Assembly: GCF_005885605.1 (NCBI RefSeq) | Contig: NZ_SZVP01000011.1 | Coordinates: 1-64,000 of the forward strand | Direction: 5' to 3' | DNA: 64,000 nucleotides | Origin: Colwellia ponticola | GTDB lineage: Bacteria; Pseudomonadota; Gammaproteobacteria; Enterobacterales; Alteromonadaceae | In this document: positions 17,304-25,962 of the stretch, one piece after another | Numbering within the stretch: position 1 is the stretch's first letter | Layout: the number at the start of each line of letters is the position of its first letter | Program-made: the position numbers and the translations under genes | The notes under the pieces: model-generated | The model's input: only the letters and a program-made list of their open reading frames with translations | The model's database searches: none | What the model was told of the DNA's origin: nothing

Positions 17304-18506
17304 ATGGAAGTGGGTGTTTTAGTTGTTTTTTTGGGTGTTTGTGGTTACGCAATGCTAGCGAAACGTTTGTCTTCAACCTTTATTTCAGCGCCCATGGTTT
17401 TTATCACCCTTGGTTTTGCTGTCTCGTACTTTAATATTTTACAGCTTAATGATTCTGAAGAAATCATCTATCTGATTGCCGAAGTAGCGCTTATTGTACT
17501 GTTATTTTTAGACGCCTCGCAGGTTAATCTTAAACACCTTAAACAGCAAAATGCGTTACCACTGCGTATGTTATTGCTTGGCCTGCCACTTGCAGTATTA
17601 CTAGGTACGTTAGCAGGCATGTTATTTGTATCTCATTGGCCGATTACCCTTATTATTTTAACCGCGGCAATACTTGCGCCTACGGATGCGGCATTAAGTC
17701 AGGCAGTGATCTGTAATAAAACAGTTCCTGAAGATGTTCGGCAAACGTTATCCGTTGAAAGTGGTTTAAATGATGGCCTAGGTCTGCCAATAATTTTATT
17801 TTGTGCGAGCTTTTTAGCGATGCACGAGGCTGATTCTAGCTCTTATAGCCAATGGTTATGGTTTGGTGGTAGTCAAATTTTTATTGGCCTCTTCGCTGGC
17901 GTTATTATTGGTTGGAGTAGCGCACGACTGTTCTTGTATGCTGAGTCTCATAAACTGACCTCCAGTATTTACGAAGGTATTGCTATTCTAGCACTGACTG
18001 GCATAACCTACCTCAGCGCTAGCCTTTTAGGTGGTAATGGTTTTATCGCCGCTTTTATTGGCGGACTGACCTTTGGTAACAGAGTGAGAGGCCACTGCCG
18101 ATTTATTTATAAATTTACCGAGTCTGATGCGCAAATGTTGGTGTGGGCGGCATTTACTATGATTGGTATTGGTTTGTTACCCCAGGCCATTGAACAGCTT
18201 ACTTGGCCAATAGCGGGTTACCTATTAGTGAGCTTGTTTTTAGTCAGACCTCTTGCTATTTATATTTCGCTAATAGGCTCAAATACTAAAGTTATAACGC
18301 GTTTATTTATGGGCTGGTTTGGACCGAGAGGTTTGGCTACTGCGCTTTTTGCCTTATTAGTTTCTCATCAGATTTTACCCGAGTATAGCCAATCAATATT
18401 AGTTGTTGCTATTAATGCCGTATGGATAAGTACACTATTACACGGTTTATCCGCCGCTTTTTTAGCTAAGTGGTACGGTCGATTGATGCAAAGTCAAACT
18501 AAATAA
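17304..18506 (+). CDS. cation:proton antiporter, CPA1/NhaP type
   Basis: About 400 residues with eleven to thirteen hydrophobic helices. Ion-binding motifs of the CPA1 family are visible: LAPTDAALSQAV (the TD pair of helix 4) and VESGLNDGLGLPIILF (the ND pair of helix 5). MGWFGPRGLATALFALLV carries the conserved Gly-Pro-Arg-Gly near the C-terminus. It exchanges Na+ or K+ for protons. ATG at 17304 is preferred because AGAGGG lies ten bases upstream; a TTG at 17295 is in frame. It is followed by the SulP gene after 88 bases in the same direction. Confidence 0.87.
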   Translation: MEVGVLVVFLGVCGYAMLAKRLSSTFISAPMVFITLGFAVSYFNILQLNDSEEIIYLIAEVALIVLLFLDASQVNLKHLKQQNALPLRMLLLGLPLAVLLGTLAGMLFVSHWPITLIILTAAILAPTDAALSQAVICNKTVPEDVRQTLSVESGLNDGLGLPIILFCASFLAMHEADSSSYSQWLWFGGSQIFIGLFAGVIIGWSSARLFLYAESHKLTSSIYEGIAILALTGITYLSASLLGGNGFIAAFIGGLTFGNRVRGHCRFIYKFTESDAQMLVWAAFTMIGIGLLPQAIEQLTWPIAGYLLVSLFLVRPLAIYISLIGSNTKVITRLFMGWFGPRGLATALFALLVSHQILPEYSQSILVVAINAVWISTLLHGLSAAFLAKWYGRLMQSQTK

Positions 18507-18594
18507 AGTAATGAGTGACAAAACAGATAAATAAAAGTAAAAAGCTTTTCTAATCACGTTTTTGTTTTAGTCGATTTTTAATAAGGAAATAGTT

Positions 18595-20349
18595 GTGTTA
18601 TTTCGTTTGTATAATTTTATGCCGGGTTTGAACATCTTGTTCAACTATGAAAAACAATGGTTTGCTGATGATGCTAAAGCTGCACTTTCAGTCACAGCCG
18701 TTGCCTTACCTGTTGCTATTGCTTATGCACAACTTACTGGTGTTAATGCGGTGGTTGGTTTGTATTCGTGCGTGTTACCTATGATTATCTATGCGTTATT
18801 TGGCACGTCTAAACAATTGATTGTCGGCCCTGATGCGGCAACTTGTGCCGTTATTGCTGCGGTCGTTACACCCTTAGCAGCGGGAGATAGTGTTAAGCAT
18901 TGGCAATTAGTGATCACCATGACCGCCATGACAGGCTTTTGGTGTGTTATTGCAAGTCGTTTTAAGCTTGGCGTACTTGCTGACTTTTTATCTAAACCTA
19001 TTCTAATGGGGCTGTTAAATGGTGTTGCTATTACCATTATTGTCAGTCAGTTTTCCAAAATTTTTGGCTTTACCTTTGACGAAAAATACTTACTTGAACG
19101 ATTAGGAGGCGTGCCTGCTTATATTTCACAAGCACATGTACCTACGTTACTGATGGCATTATTTACCGTGAGTGTTTATTTTGTGATGAAACGTTTAAAG
19201 CCTACTTTTCCTGCGTCTATGTTTGCCATAGCCTTGGGCGCAATATCAGTATGGTTTTTTAATTTAGGGCAATTTGATGTCAAAACTATTGGTATTGTTG
19301 ACGGCGGACTACCGTTATTTCAAGCACCTGAATTTAATGTCGGTATTATTCGTGAACTGGTAATGCCAGCACTTAACTTAGCGATAGTTAGCTTTGTTAG
19401 TATGATGCTAACCGCACGCAGCTTTGCAGCAAAAAATAGCTACGATATTGATGCGGATAAAGAGTTTATGGCGTTAGGTATGGCTAACTTTGCCTCTGCG
19501 TTATCACAAGGTTTTGCCGTTAGTGGCGCTGACTCTCGTACCGCAGTTAACGACGCTAATGGTGGCAAAACACAGTTAGTGTCAATTATGGCGGCTATTA
19601 TTATTGCTATCATCGCTATATTTTTAACCGCGCCTTTAGAGTATATTCCTAGTGCGGCATTAGGTGTAGTACTGATTATTGCCTCGGTACATCTTTTAGA
19701 CTTAAAAGCAGTATGGCGCTTAAGATTAAAAGATAGACAGGCATTTTACTTAACCTTAGTGACATTGCTAGCGGTGTTATTTATTGGGGTTATACCAGGG
19801 ATTACCTTGGCGGTATTGCTGGGTTTATTTCAATTTATTCGCACAGTAATGCGACCCACTGACAATATTTTGGGTGTTGATATAAATGGCACCGTGAGAA
19901 GCTTAGATACCAGTGATAAAGCAAAAGCGGTAGACGGTATTTTTATTTATCGTTTTAATTCGCCATTAACCTACTTTAATTCTAGCTTTTTTAAACGCCG
20001 ATTATTAGAGCAATATGCTCGACAAAAAGAGGATATTGACTGTGTGATTATTGATGCAGTACCGTGCTTTACTCATTTAGATTTGAGCGTTATGGCTATG
20101 TTAGCAGACTTAGATATTATTTTTAGAAAACGAGGCGTACGTTTAGAAATTGCTGGCAGAAAGCGTCAATTATTGGCGTGGTTTGCTAAGGCTGAAATCA
20201 AATCGGGTATTGAAGGTATCTACGTTCACTCTGACTTGTATTTAGCTTTGAGAAAAAATCAGCGTCAACATAATGCCGCACAAAAAGAGCTTAGCGATGA
20301 AACGACTAACGAGCAAGAATACACTAATGAAGCCATTATTGCGCTTTAA
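18595..20349 (+). CDS. SulP-family anion transporter with STAS domain
   Basis: 584 residues: an N-terminal transport domain (about 25-420) with SVTAVALPVAIAYAQLTGVN, GTSKQLIVGPDAATCAVIA and SGADSRTAVNDANGGKTQ, and a C-terminal STAS domain (about 440-550) with VDGIFIYRFNSPLTYFNS and CVIIDAVPCFTHLDLSVM. Known relatives move sulfate, bicarbonate or other anions, often with Na+. The GTG start at 18595 follows AAGGAAAT. With the upstream Na+/H+ antiporter, a Na+-coupled bicarbonate role is possible but is only an inference. Confidence 0.88.
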   Translation: MLFRLYNFMPGLNILFNYEKQWFADDAKAALSVTAVALPVAIAYAQLTGVNAVVGLYSCVLPMIIYALFGTSKQLIVGPDAATCAVIAAVVTPLAAGDSVKHWQLVITMTAMTGFWCVIASRFKLGVLADFLSKPILMGLLNGVAITIIVSQFSKIFGFTFDEKYLLERLGGVPAYISQAHVPTLLMALFTVSVYFVMKRLKPTFPASMFAIALGAISVWFFNLGQFDVKTIGIVDGGLPLFQAPEFNVGIIRELVMPALNLAIVSFVSMMLTARSFAAKNSYDIDADKEFMALGMANFASALSQGFAVSGADSRTAVNDANGGKTQLVSIMAAIIIAIIAIFLTAPLEYIPSAALGVVLIIASVHLLDLKAVWRLRLKDRQAFYLTLVTLLAVLFIGVIPGITLAVLLGLFQFIRTVMRPTDNILGVDINGTVRSLDTSDKAKAVDGIFIYRFNSPLTYFNSSFFKRRLLEQYARQKEDIDCVIIDAVPCFTHLDLSVMAMLADLDIIFRKRGVRLEIAGRKRQLLAWFAKAEIKSGIEGIYVHSDLYLALRKNQRQHNAAQKELSDETTNEQEYTNEAIIAL

Positions 20350-20378
20350 ATAGTGCGCTAACAGCCAAAAGGAATATT

Positions 20379-21044
20379 GTGATTTCAAGGTTACCTCGGT
20401 GGGTAGAGTATGGTTCATTTATCATGGCATTGGTTGCAGGGCTGATTAACTCTGTTGGTCTGCTAGGCTTTAAACATCAGTCAGTTTCGCATTTATCGGG
20501 TACAGCAACGCAGCTAGGCGCGGGCGCTATTCATGCTAGCTTTTCTGATACGTTGCACTTAGCTTTTATTTTACTCAGCTTTGTTGTTGGCTCTGCTATA
20601 TCAGGCTATTTTTTAAATAGCCGCTCGTTAAAGTTAGGTCGAAACTACAGTATTTTACTTGTTTTAGAAGCACTGTTTATTTTTGGAGCAATATACTTTT
20701 TATCTAATGGATCAGTGCAGGGGCATTATCTCGCTTCAGCAGCTTGTGGGCTACAAAATGCGTTAGCGACCACCTATAGTGGCGCAATTATTAGAACCAC
20801 ACATGTTACCGGTATTTTTACTGATATTGGCATTATGTTAGGTGCTAAGGTGCGCGGTGAAAGCTTTGATAAGCGTAAGGCGTTATTATTTATATTAATT
20901 ATTTTAGGTTTTATTATTGGCGGTGGCTTTGGTGCTTATTTCTTTAGTCTTTTTCAGTTTAATGCGCTCCTTATTCCTGCCATTATTTGTTTATTATTGG
21001 CACTGTGCTATTTCTTTTATAATGAAAAGACGAGTCACCGTTAA
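20379..21044 (+). CDS. YoaK/DUF1275-family membrane protein
   Basis: 221 residues and about six helices. Family hallmarks are ALVAGLINSVGLLGF at the start, the SHLSGTATQLG loop, and ASAACGLQNALATTYSGAIIRTTHVTGIFTDIGIMLG in the middle. DUF1275 proteins are inner-membrane proteins of unknown transport role. The GTG start lies 29 bases after the SulP stop codon with AAAAGGAA before it, so it is likely in the same transcript. Confidence 0.85.
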   Translation: MISRLPRWVEYGSFIMALVAGLINSVGLLGFKHQSVSHLSGTATQLGAGAIHASFSDTLHLAFILLSFVVGSAISGYFLNSRSLKLGRNYSILLVLEALFIFGAIYFLSNGSVQGHYLASAACGLQNALATTYSGAIIRTTHVTGIFTDIGIMLGAKVRGESFDKRKALLFILIILGFIIGGGFGAYFFSLFQFNALLIPAIICLLLALCYFFYNEKTSHR

Positions 21045-21095
21045 TAAACCCCATAACTGCTGATGTAGTTAACGAAGAAGCGGAAATGTATTGTT

Positions 21096-21401
21096 ATGAT
21101 TTTTTGGCCCTGTATTTTAACGTTAGCAGGTGATGATGAGCTTATTTATCTTGCTAGTGCTGGTGATTTGATCGCCGAGTGTCAGGCGCTAATATTTACT
21201 GATGACGACTATGTTATAGATAGTCGCGGTTTTTGTTATGTGATTACCAAGCAATTAGCCTTACATAAAACAGCAAGGGAAGTTACGGTAGATGAAGTCT
21301 GCGCATTAATTCGTGCTCATGAATTTCAAAAAGCGACGCTTTGCCTAACCAAAATTCACTTTGCAACTATAGCTGATGCTATTCACTCAATACGCTATTA
21401 A
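21096..21401 (+). CDS. DUF4144 family protein
   Basis: A 101-residue cytoplasmic protein. The pattern LTLAGDDELIYLAS near the start, then DDDYVIDSRGFCYVI, and a C-terminal ATLCLTKIHFATIADAI match the DUF4144 family found in marine gammaproteobacteria. It has no catalytic motif that I recognise. It lies 51 bases after the DUF1275 gene and may be the last gene of that transcript. Confidence 0.7.
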   Translation: MIFWPCILTLAGDDELIYLASAGDLIAECQALIFTDDDYVIDSRGFCYVITKQLALHKTAREVTVDEVCALIRAHEFQKATLCLTKIHFATIADAIHSIRY

Positions 21402-21598
21402 TTTCTACGTTATTTTTGACACTGTTAACGACGATACCAGTGTCTTTTGTTTGTTATGTAAGCAAAAAGTGCTAAATAAATAATCCAATAAACCGCATTT
21501 TATATTTATGGCGCTAGTGAGCGTTATTAAACGCGCAATTAACTGACAAACAACGTATTGTAGCTACTCACAGGGTAAAGTTATGTCGAGGAGCCATT

Positions 21599-21832
21599 AT
21601 GGCTAAGCAAAATTACAGCTACGAAAAGCGTCAAAAAGAAATTGCGAAAAAGAAAAAGAAAGAAGAAAAACGTTTGAAAAAAGCCAATGCAGGCGATGTT
21701 ATTGCGCCAGACCTTGACTTGAATGGACAAGCTGATGGCATTGAAGTAAGCAGCGATATTGATAGCACTGATACGAGTAGCGTTAGCAGTGACGTGAGTC
21801 ACACCAACAACATTGCGCCAGAGAACCTGTAG
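21599..21832 (+). CDS. small highly charged protein, function unknown
   Basis: 77 residues. The first 30 (KQNYSYEKRQKEIAKKKKKE) are strongly basic and helical; the rest is acidic and Ser/Thr-rich, probably disordered. Similar short Lys-rich proteins beginning MAKQNYSYEKRQKE are widespread in gammaproteobacteria without known function; nucleic-acid or ribosome contact is a guess. A strong GAGGAG site precedes the ATG. The SMI1/KNR4 gene starts six bases after its stop codon. Confidence 0.7.
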   Translation: MAKQNYSYEKRQKEIAKKKKKEEKRLKKANAGDVIAPDLDLNGQADGIEVSSDIDSTDTSSVSSDVSHTNNIAPENL

Positions 21833-21837
21833 AAATT

Positions 21838-22308
21838 ATGGATGATTTAGTTATCAATAGTATTGATCTGTTTGTCAAAAATTGGGGGTCTAAGCATACT
21901 ATGACGCCAATTCCGCTCGACGATATTACCGAACTTGAACAAAAGTTGTCTGCTTGTTTACCAGAGTCATATAAATATTTACTCGCCACTTATGGCTTAG
22001 TGCATAGTCCCAACGTATTAACTACACTATGTGATTTGAATGTTGAAATATCTGATGTACAAGATTTTTTAAGCCTAGATGATGTGTTTTCATTGTCACA
22101 GCTATATCAAATGAGTGGCATGCCAAAAGGTTATGCTGTCTTTGCTTCTGACGTTAAAGGTAATATGTTTTGCTTTAAACTGTCTGATTGTCAACAGAAA
22201 CAAAACGATATGGCGGTATGGTTTTATGACTATGGTCTATGTACTGTTAACAAGGTCTCACATTCATTTAGTGCTTGGTTAGCGCAGTTTAATGCGCTTG
22301 TCGATTAA
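21838..22308 (+). CDS. SMI1/KNR4 (SUKH) domain protein
   Basis: The 156-residue protein matches the SUKH fold: PIPLDDITELEQKLSACLPESYKYLLATYG at the N-terminus, then SLSQLYQMSGMPKGYAVFASDVKGNMFCFKL, a tryptophan strand (MAVWFYDYG) and a final helix SFSAWLAQFN. SUKH proteins are often immunity proteins against contact-dependent toxins, but many are housekeeping genes. No toxin, Rhs or polymorphic-toxin gene is in this window, so an immunity role is not supported here. Confidence 0.8.
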   Translation: MDDLVINSIDLFVKNWGSKHTMTPIPLDDITELEQKLSACLPESYKYLLATYGLVHSPNVLTTLCDLNVEISDVQDFLSLDDVFSLSQLYQMSGMPKGYAVFASDVKGNMFCFKLSDCQQKQNDMAVWFYDYGLCTVNKVSHSFSAWLAQFNALVD

Positions 22309-22378
22309 CATAGTTAATACAGTTAAGAGCAGCTAACCAGGCCACTTCATATACATAATCGAGTAAGGCGAGGAACAA

Positions 22379-22711
22379 GTGAATAATTCAAGTATTGAAA
22401 CAGCAATAAGCTTTCGCTTTCTTACATTAGATAAGTTTCAAGCGTATTCTTTAGCACATGAAATTTTAGGCGCAACACATAAACAAAGCGCTACCAGTCC
22501 TTATTATGTTGCCTATGTGCCACTAACAAAACAAAATTTTGACGACATAAATGATTACTACGTTCGACAAAGAATTGATCTTAGCTGCTGCGATATTTTC
22601 ATTTCAGTCACCGCTGAATCAAATAGCGCTAGGGTTAATATCCCTGAGATAGTAAATCGCATGCTCAAGTACATTGACTGTAAATTAACCTTTTCATTTA
22701 CCGTGATTTAA
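22379..22711 (+). CDS. hypothetical protein
   Basis: 110 residues with no recognised domain. It is a soluble mixed alpha/beta sequence with a Cys pair (LSCCDIFI) and no signal peptide. The GTG start at 22379 follows GAGGAAC at a good distance, which supports that it is translated. It stands 70 bases after the SUKH gene in the same direction. Function cannot be proposed. Confidence 0.55.
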   Translation: MNNSSIETAISFRFLTLDKFQAYSLAHEILGATHKQSATSPYYVAYVPLTKQNFDDINDYYVRQRIDLSCCDIFISVTAESNSARVNIPEIVNRMLKYIDCKLTFSFTVI

Positions 22712-22805
22712 AAAATACTGGTATGAGTAGTATTTGTAGTTTATGCCTCGAGAATCGTTCCATTTTAGCGTATGCTAACCGCCATTAAATTTTTTGTTGT
22801 AATTT

Positions 22806-23099
22806 ATGTCCATTAAAGTAAAGAACTTACCTGTTAACGAAGTCACTTGTGCTAATTGCCAAGCGTGCTGTTGTAGTTTAGAAGTGATGCTACTTACTGA
22901 AACAGGTGTTCCTGATCGTCATGTTTATGTTGACCAACATGGTAAAGAAACAATGTTACGCTTTGATGATGGTTGGTGCTCAGCGCTAGATAGAGATACC
23001 TTAATGTGTTCTATTTATGATAATAGACCATGGGTGTGTCGAATATTTGAAATGGGCTCTGCTGAATGCATTGAAGAACGCACAGAGAAAATGATTTAA
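22806..23099 (+). CDS. YkgJ-family cysteine cluster protein
   Basis: The 97-residue protein has the YkgJ/CxxCxxCC pattern: CANCQACCC near residue 14, GWCSALDRDTLMCSIYDNRPWVCRIFEMG in the second half, giving Cys residues that probably hold a zinc ion or Fe-S cluster. The RP-x-x-CR-x-F motif is diagnostic. The family's biochemical role is not established. ATG start is at the expected position shortly before the first Cys. Confidence 0.85.
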   Translation: MSIKVKNLPVNEVTCANCQACCCSLEVMLLTETGVPDRHVYVDQHGKETMLRFDDGWCSALDRDTLMCSIYDNRPWVCRIFEMGSAECIEERTEKMI

Positions 23100-23214
23100 A
23101 TTCATTTACTTAAGTTAAGATGTCCACATAAATTATTACACTTTACAATATTAATCGTAATCAAGATGCCGTTTTTGCATCGTTAGCTAATCCAAACAAG
23201 AGTCAAGTCACGTT

Positions 23215-23529
23215 ATGAATCCATATACCGATATCGCCGATTTAATTGCCACACTAGAGTTAGAAATCCAAACCCTTACCAACACTATTCACACGTTAAA
23301 GCAAGAGCCAAAAAGCTTTAATGAACAAGTGATTTTAAAATATATTGATACGGCAAGTACAGGTAAAACAAAAGATTACGTAAGGTCTTTGGGAGTAAAA
23401 TCTGATAAGGGTTCATTATTTTCTTCTGGTGAAGTGAGTAAGTTAATCAAAAATGGTGCTGATGATATCTCACCTGAGTTACTTGCAATTGCTCGTGATG
23501 TGGTTAATATGAAAAAAACTAAACGTTAA
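23215..23529 (+). CDS. hypothetical protein with N-terminal coiled coil
   Basis: 104 residues. Residues 5-33 form a heptad-like helix (IADLIATLELEIQTLTNTI). The C-terminal half is charged and soluble. Sequence such as YIDTASTGKTKDYVRSLG is not from a family I recognise. A large perfect hairpin follows the stop codon, which suggests a real transcription unit end. Confidence 0.55.
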   Translation: MNPYTDIADLIATLELEIQTLTNTIHTLKQEPKSFNEQVILKYIDTASTGKTKDYVRSLGVKSDKGSLFSSGEVSKLIKNGADDISPELLAIARDVVNMKKTKR

Positions 23530-23544
23530 ACCACTCAACGTTAT

Positions 23545-23582
23545 TGCTAGCATTAGCGCTTAATATAGAGCTAATGCTAGCA
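23545..23582. terminator. 13-bp perfect inverted repeat
   Basis: TGCTAGCATTAGC (23545-23557) and its exact complement (23570-23582) enclose a 12-base loop, 15 bases after a stop codon. No T-run follows on the plus strand, so termination would be weak or the element has another role. A shorter GCTAGCA/TGCTAGC hairpin occurs at 25822-25842. Confidence 0.5.
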
Positions 23583-23602
23583 CGACACTCTGGTAAAAAT
23601 AA

Positions 23603-23869
23603 ATGAATCGTACGCTCCTACCGACGCTGCTCGGTGTTTTTAGTAGTTTATTTGCTATTTGGTTGCTCCATAATTATTTAATGGTAGATGATTGTTTAGA
23701 TCAAGGAGGCACTTTTGACTACGCTACGGCTAAGTGCCTACTAAGCACTGGCCAGATACTGGATGCTAAATTAGAAAATCTTGCACTAGTGCTTTATTTT
23801 GTGGTTGGCTTTGGTGTCTCGTTTATCGTTTCAAGCTTGATTAAAAAGTTAATTAAAATCAAAAAGTAA
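23603..23869 (+). CDS. small two-helix membrane protein
   Basis: 88 residues. Helix 1 is at 8-26 (TLLGVFSSLFAIWLLHNYL) and helix 2 at 61-80 (LVLYFVVGFGVSFIVSSL). Between them lies DDCLDQGGTFDYATAKC, a periplasmic loop with two cysteines that resembles the 'CLDxGGxFxYxxxxC' motif seen in many gammaproteobacterial envelope proteins. Function is unknown. Confidence 0.6.
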   Translation: MNRTLLPTLLGVFSSLFAIWLLHNYLMVDDCLDQGGTFDYATAKCLLSTGQILDAKLENLALVLYFVVGFGVSFIVSSLIKKLIKIKK

Positions 23870-23970
23870 GTGTGGTAAGTTTACCGGGTAAATAAATAAT
23901 ATTTTAGAAAATTTAATAGCGCATTCATGGGTCTATTAAACTAAATACACTAAAACGTTAGGAGTTTACC

Positions 23971-24480
23971 TTGCTACGCAGTTTTACTATTCAAGCCATT
24001 ATTTTTTTAATCGTTTTTCAACTACTGTCTTTTTTACGAGAAAGGAGCATGTTGTCAACAGATATCTCCCTGAACAACATTAACACCAGCTCGCAAGCGA
24101 TTAATCTAACTAAAGTGCCTACCTTGATGGGTGATACTGTTTCATTAAACGCGCAAGGAAAAACTACCATCGTATATTTTTTTGCGCCTTGGTGTCAGGT
24201 TTGCCATGCCAGTATTGGCAATTTACAAGCGTTGTTTGAAAAGAATGATCAACTTGATGTGATTGCGGTAGCGATGGATTATGCGAGTAGCGATGAAGTA
24301 ATGCGCTTTACTAGTCGCCATCAACTCACTTTTCCTATTGCTTTAGGTAATGAAGCGATTAAACAAACGTTCGAAATTAGTGGCTACCCAAGTTATTACG
24401 TTTTAAATGCCGAAAACATCATCATTAGTAAATCGATGGGTTATTCTTCAGAGCTAGGCCTTTATTTGCGGTCATTATAG
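23971..24480 (+). CDS. membrane-anchored TlpA/ResA-type thioredoxin-like protein
   Basis: 169 residues with an N-terminal helix (about 5-23) that anchors a periplasmic thioredoxin fold. The active site reads FFAPWCQVCHAS (C-x-x-C), followed by IAVAMDYAS and the cis-proline segment ISGYPSYYVL. Likely a thiol-disulfide oxidoreductase acting on envelope proteins, of the TlpA/DsbE-like kind. The only plausible start is TTG at 23971, preceded by TAGGAG; an in-frame ATG would cut into the anchor. It is not part of a cytochrome-maturation cluster here. Confidence 0.82.
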   Translation: MLRSFTIQAIIFLIVFQLLSFLRERSMLSTDISLNNINTSSQAINLTKVPTLMGDTVSLNAQGKTTIVYFFAPWCQVCHASIGNLQALFEKNDQLDVIAVAMDYASSDEVMRFTSRHQLTFPIALGNEAIKQTFEISGYPSYYVLNAENIIISKSMGYSSELGLYLRSL

Positions 24481-24589
24481 TTTACATTTAGGATAAAGTT
24501 TTTAGTTTGTTCTGTGTAGTGATCTGTTAACTGTTTGTGTACACTATATGCTTACTTGGCTATAAGCCACCAGATAAGAAAGAAATATT

Positions 24590-25732
24590 ATGCAAATTAC
24601 TGACAATTTTGATAGCGGTAACATCCGCGTTATTGATGCATCTGATGTAAGCAATATTCAACTAGAAATAAAAAAAGACAACCAATCTGATTTTTACCAA
24701 TGGTTTCACTTTAAACTACAAACGGATTTAACGGCCACTGGCGAACGTCAAGAGCACGTAATGCATTTAACTAATGCCGGTAAATCAGCGTATGTAGACG
24801 GTTGGCAGGATTACCAAGCGGTTGCTTCATACGATCGTGAACACTGGTTTCGTGTACCAACACAATACGATGGTGAAAAGCTAACCATTACGTTAACGCC
24901 AGAATATGATTCAGTTTATTTTGCCTATTTTGCCCCCTATAGTTATGAACGCCATCAAGATTTAATTCATAATGCACAAATGCATCTTGATTGTCAGGTA
25001 CAGGTTTTAGGGCAAACACTTGATGGTCGTGATATGACCTTATTAAAAATAGGTGAAGCTGGAGAGGGCAAACGTAAAATTTGGATCACCGCACGACAAC
25101 ATCCAGGCGAAACCATGGCTGAATGGTTTGTCGAAGGTTTGCTAGACCGTCTACTTGATGAAGATGACGGTGTTGCCCGTGCTTTATTAAACAAAGCCGT
25201 GTTTTATATTGTCCCTAATATGAATCCAGATGGCAGCGTTCGTGGACATTTACGTACCAATGCTGTCGGGAGCAATCTAAATCGCGAGTGGTTAACACCG
25301 TCAATGGAGCGTAGCCCAGAAGTATTCCTTGTCCGTGAACAAATGTTAGCGATTGGCGTTGATATGTTTCTTGACGTACATGGCGATGAAGCGCTACCGG
25401 TTAATTTTGTTGCTGGTTGTGAAGGCGTTGTTGCTTACGATGCTAGACATAAAGCCCTTGAAGATAAATTTAAAGACATTATGATCGCCATTACGCCTGA
25501 ATTTCAAGACGAACGCGGTTATGATAAAGATGAGCCAGGTCAAGCGAATCCTACCGTAGGCACCAACTGGGTTGGTAATCAATTTAAGTGTTTAGCTTAT
25601 ACTATTGAAATGCCATTTAAAGACAACGACTTACTACCTGATTATAGTGTTGGCTGGTCTGATGAGCGTAGTAGTTTACTGGGTCGAGATTTTTTAACAG
25701 GCGTTTACCATATGGTAGACGACTTACGTTAA
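24590..25732 (+). CDS. M14-family zinc carboxypeptidase, cytosolic type
   Basis: 380 residues. An N-terminal beta domain (about 1-115, with YQWFHFKLQT and YFAYFAPYSYERH) precedes the M14 catalytic domain. Zinc ligands are in RQHPGETMAEWF (H and E) and in LDVHGDE (His); NMNPDGSVRGHLRTNAVGSNLNREW carries substrate-binding Arg/Asn residues. The catalytic Glu is in TIEMPFKDND. This is the cytosolic carboxypeptidase-like subgroup. In bacteria the substrate is unknown. No signal peptide is present. Confidence 0.87.
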   Translation: MQITDNFDSGNIRVIDASDVSNIQLEIKKDNQSDFYQWFHFKLQTDLTATGERQEHVMHLTNAGKSAYVDGWQDYQAVASYDREHWFRVPTQYDGEKLTITLTPEYDSVYFAYFAPYSYERHQDLIHNAQMHLDCQVQVLGQTLDGRDMTLLKIGEAGEGKRKIWITARQHPGETMAEWFVEGLLDRLLDEDDGVARALLNKAVFYIVPNMNPDGSVRGHLRTNAVGSNLNREWLTPSMERSPEVFLVREQMLAIGVDMFLDVHGDEALPVNFVAGCEGVVAYDARHKALEDKFKDIMIAITPEFQDERGYDKDEPGQANPTVGTNWVGNQFKCLAYTIEMPFKDNDLLPDYSVGWSDERSSLLGRDFLTGVYHMVDDLR

Positions 25733-25751
25733 TAAGTATTCCATAGTGATT

Positions 25752-25781
25752 AAAGGCGAATTTCTCTGAAATTCGCCTTTT
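25752..25781. terminator. rho-independent terminator of the M14 gene
   Basis: AAAGGCGAATTTC pairs with GAAATTCGCCTTT around a three-base loop and ends in TTTT, 20 bases after the stop codon. The A-run at the 5' side would allow it to work on both strands. Confidence 0.85.
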
Positions 25782-25821
25782 CTGTCTTTATGTTATCAAT
25801 ATATTATCCGTTCGTGTTACT

Positions 25822-25842
25822 GCTAGCACTCCTTTTGCTAGC
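25822..25842. repeat. short inverted repeat upstream of the alanine symporter
   Basis: GCTAGCA (25822-25828) pairs with TGCTAGC (25836-25842) around a seven-base loop. It lies in the leader or promoter region of the symporter gene. It shares GCTAGCA with the larger hairpin at 23545-23582. Confidence 0.4.
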
Positions 25843-25962
25843 GTTAATTTTATTAGTAGTTTAGTCGTAAATTGCTATAAAAGCAGAGTGGAAATAGCGT
25901 AAACAGAGAGAAGAATATATAGTTATGTATAAAAAAATAATAAAAAAACCAAGGAGTTAACC

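Noticed and set aside
21838-22308. Polymorphic toxin immunity locus
   Set aside because: SUKH alone is not enough; no toxin, Rhs or secretion gene is in the window.
25782-25962. Glycine riboswitch before the AGCS symporter
   Set aside because: No tandem aptamer consensus; only a short GCTAGCA hairpin is present.
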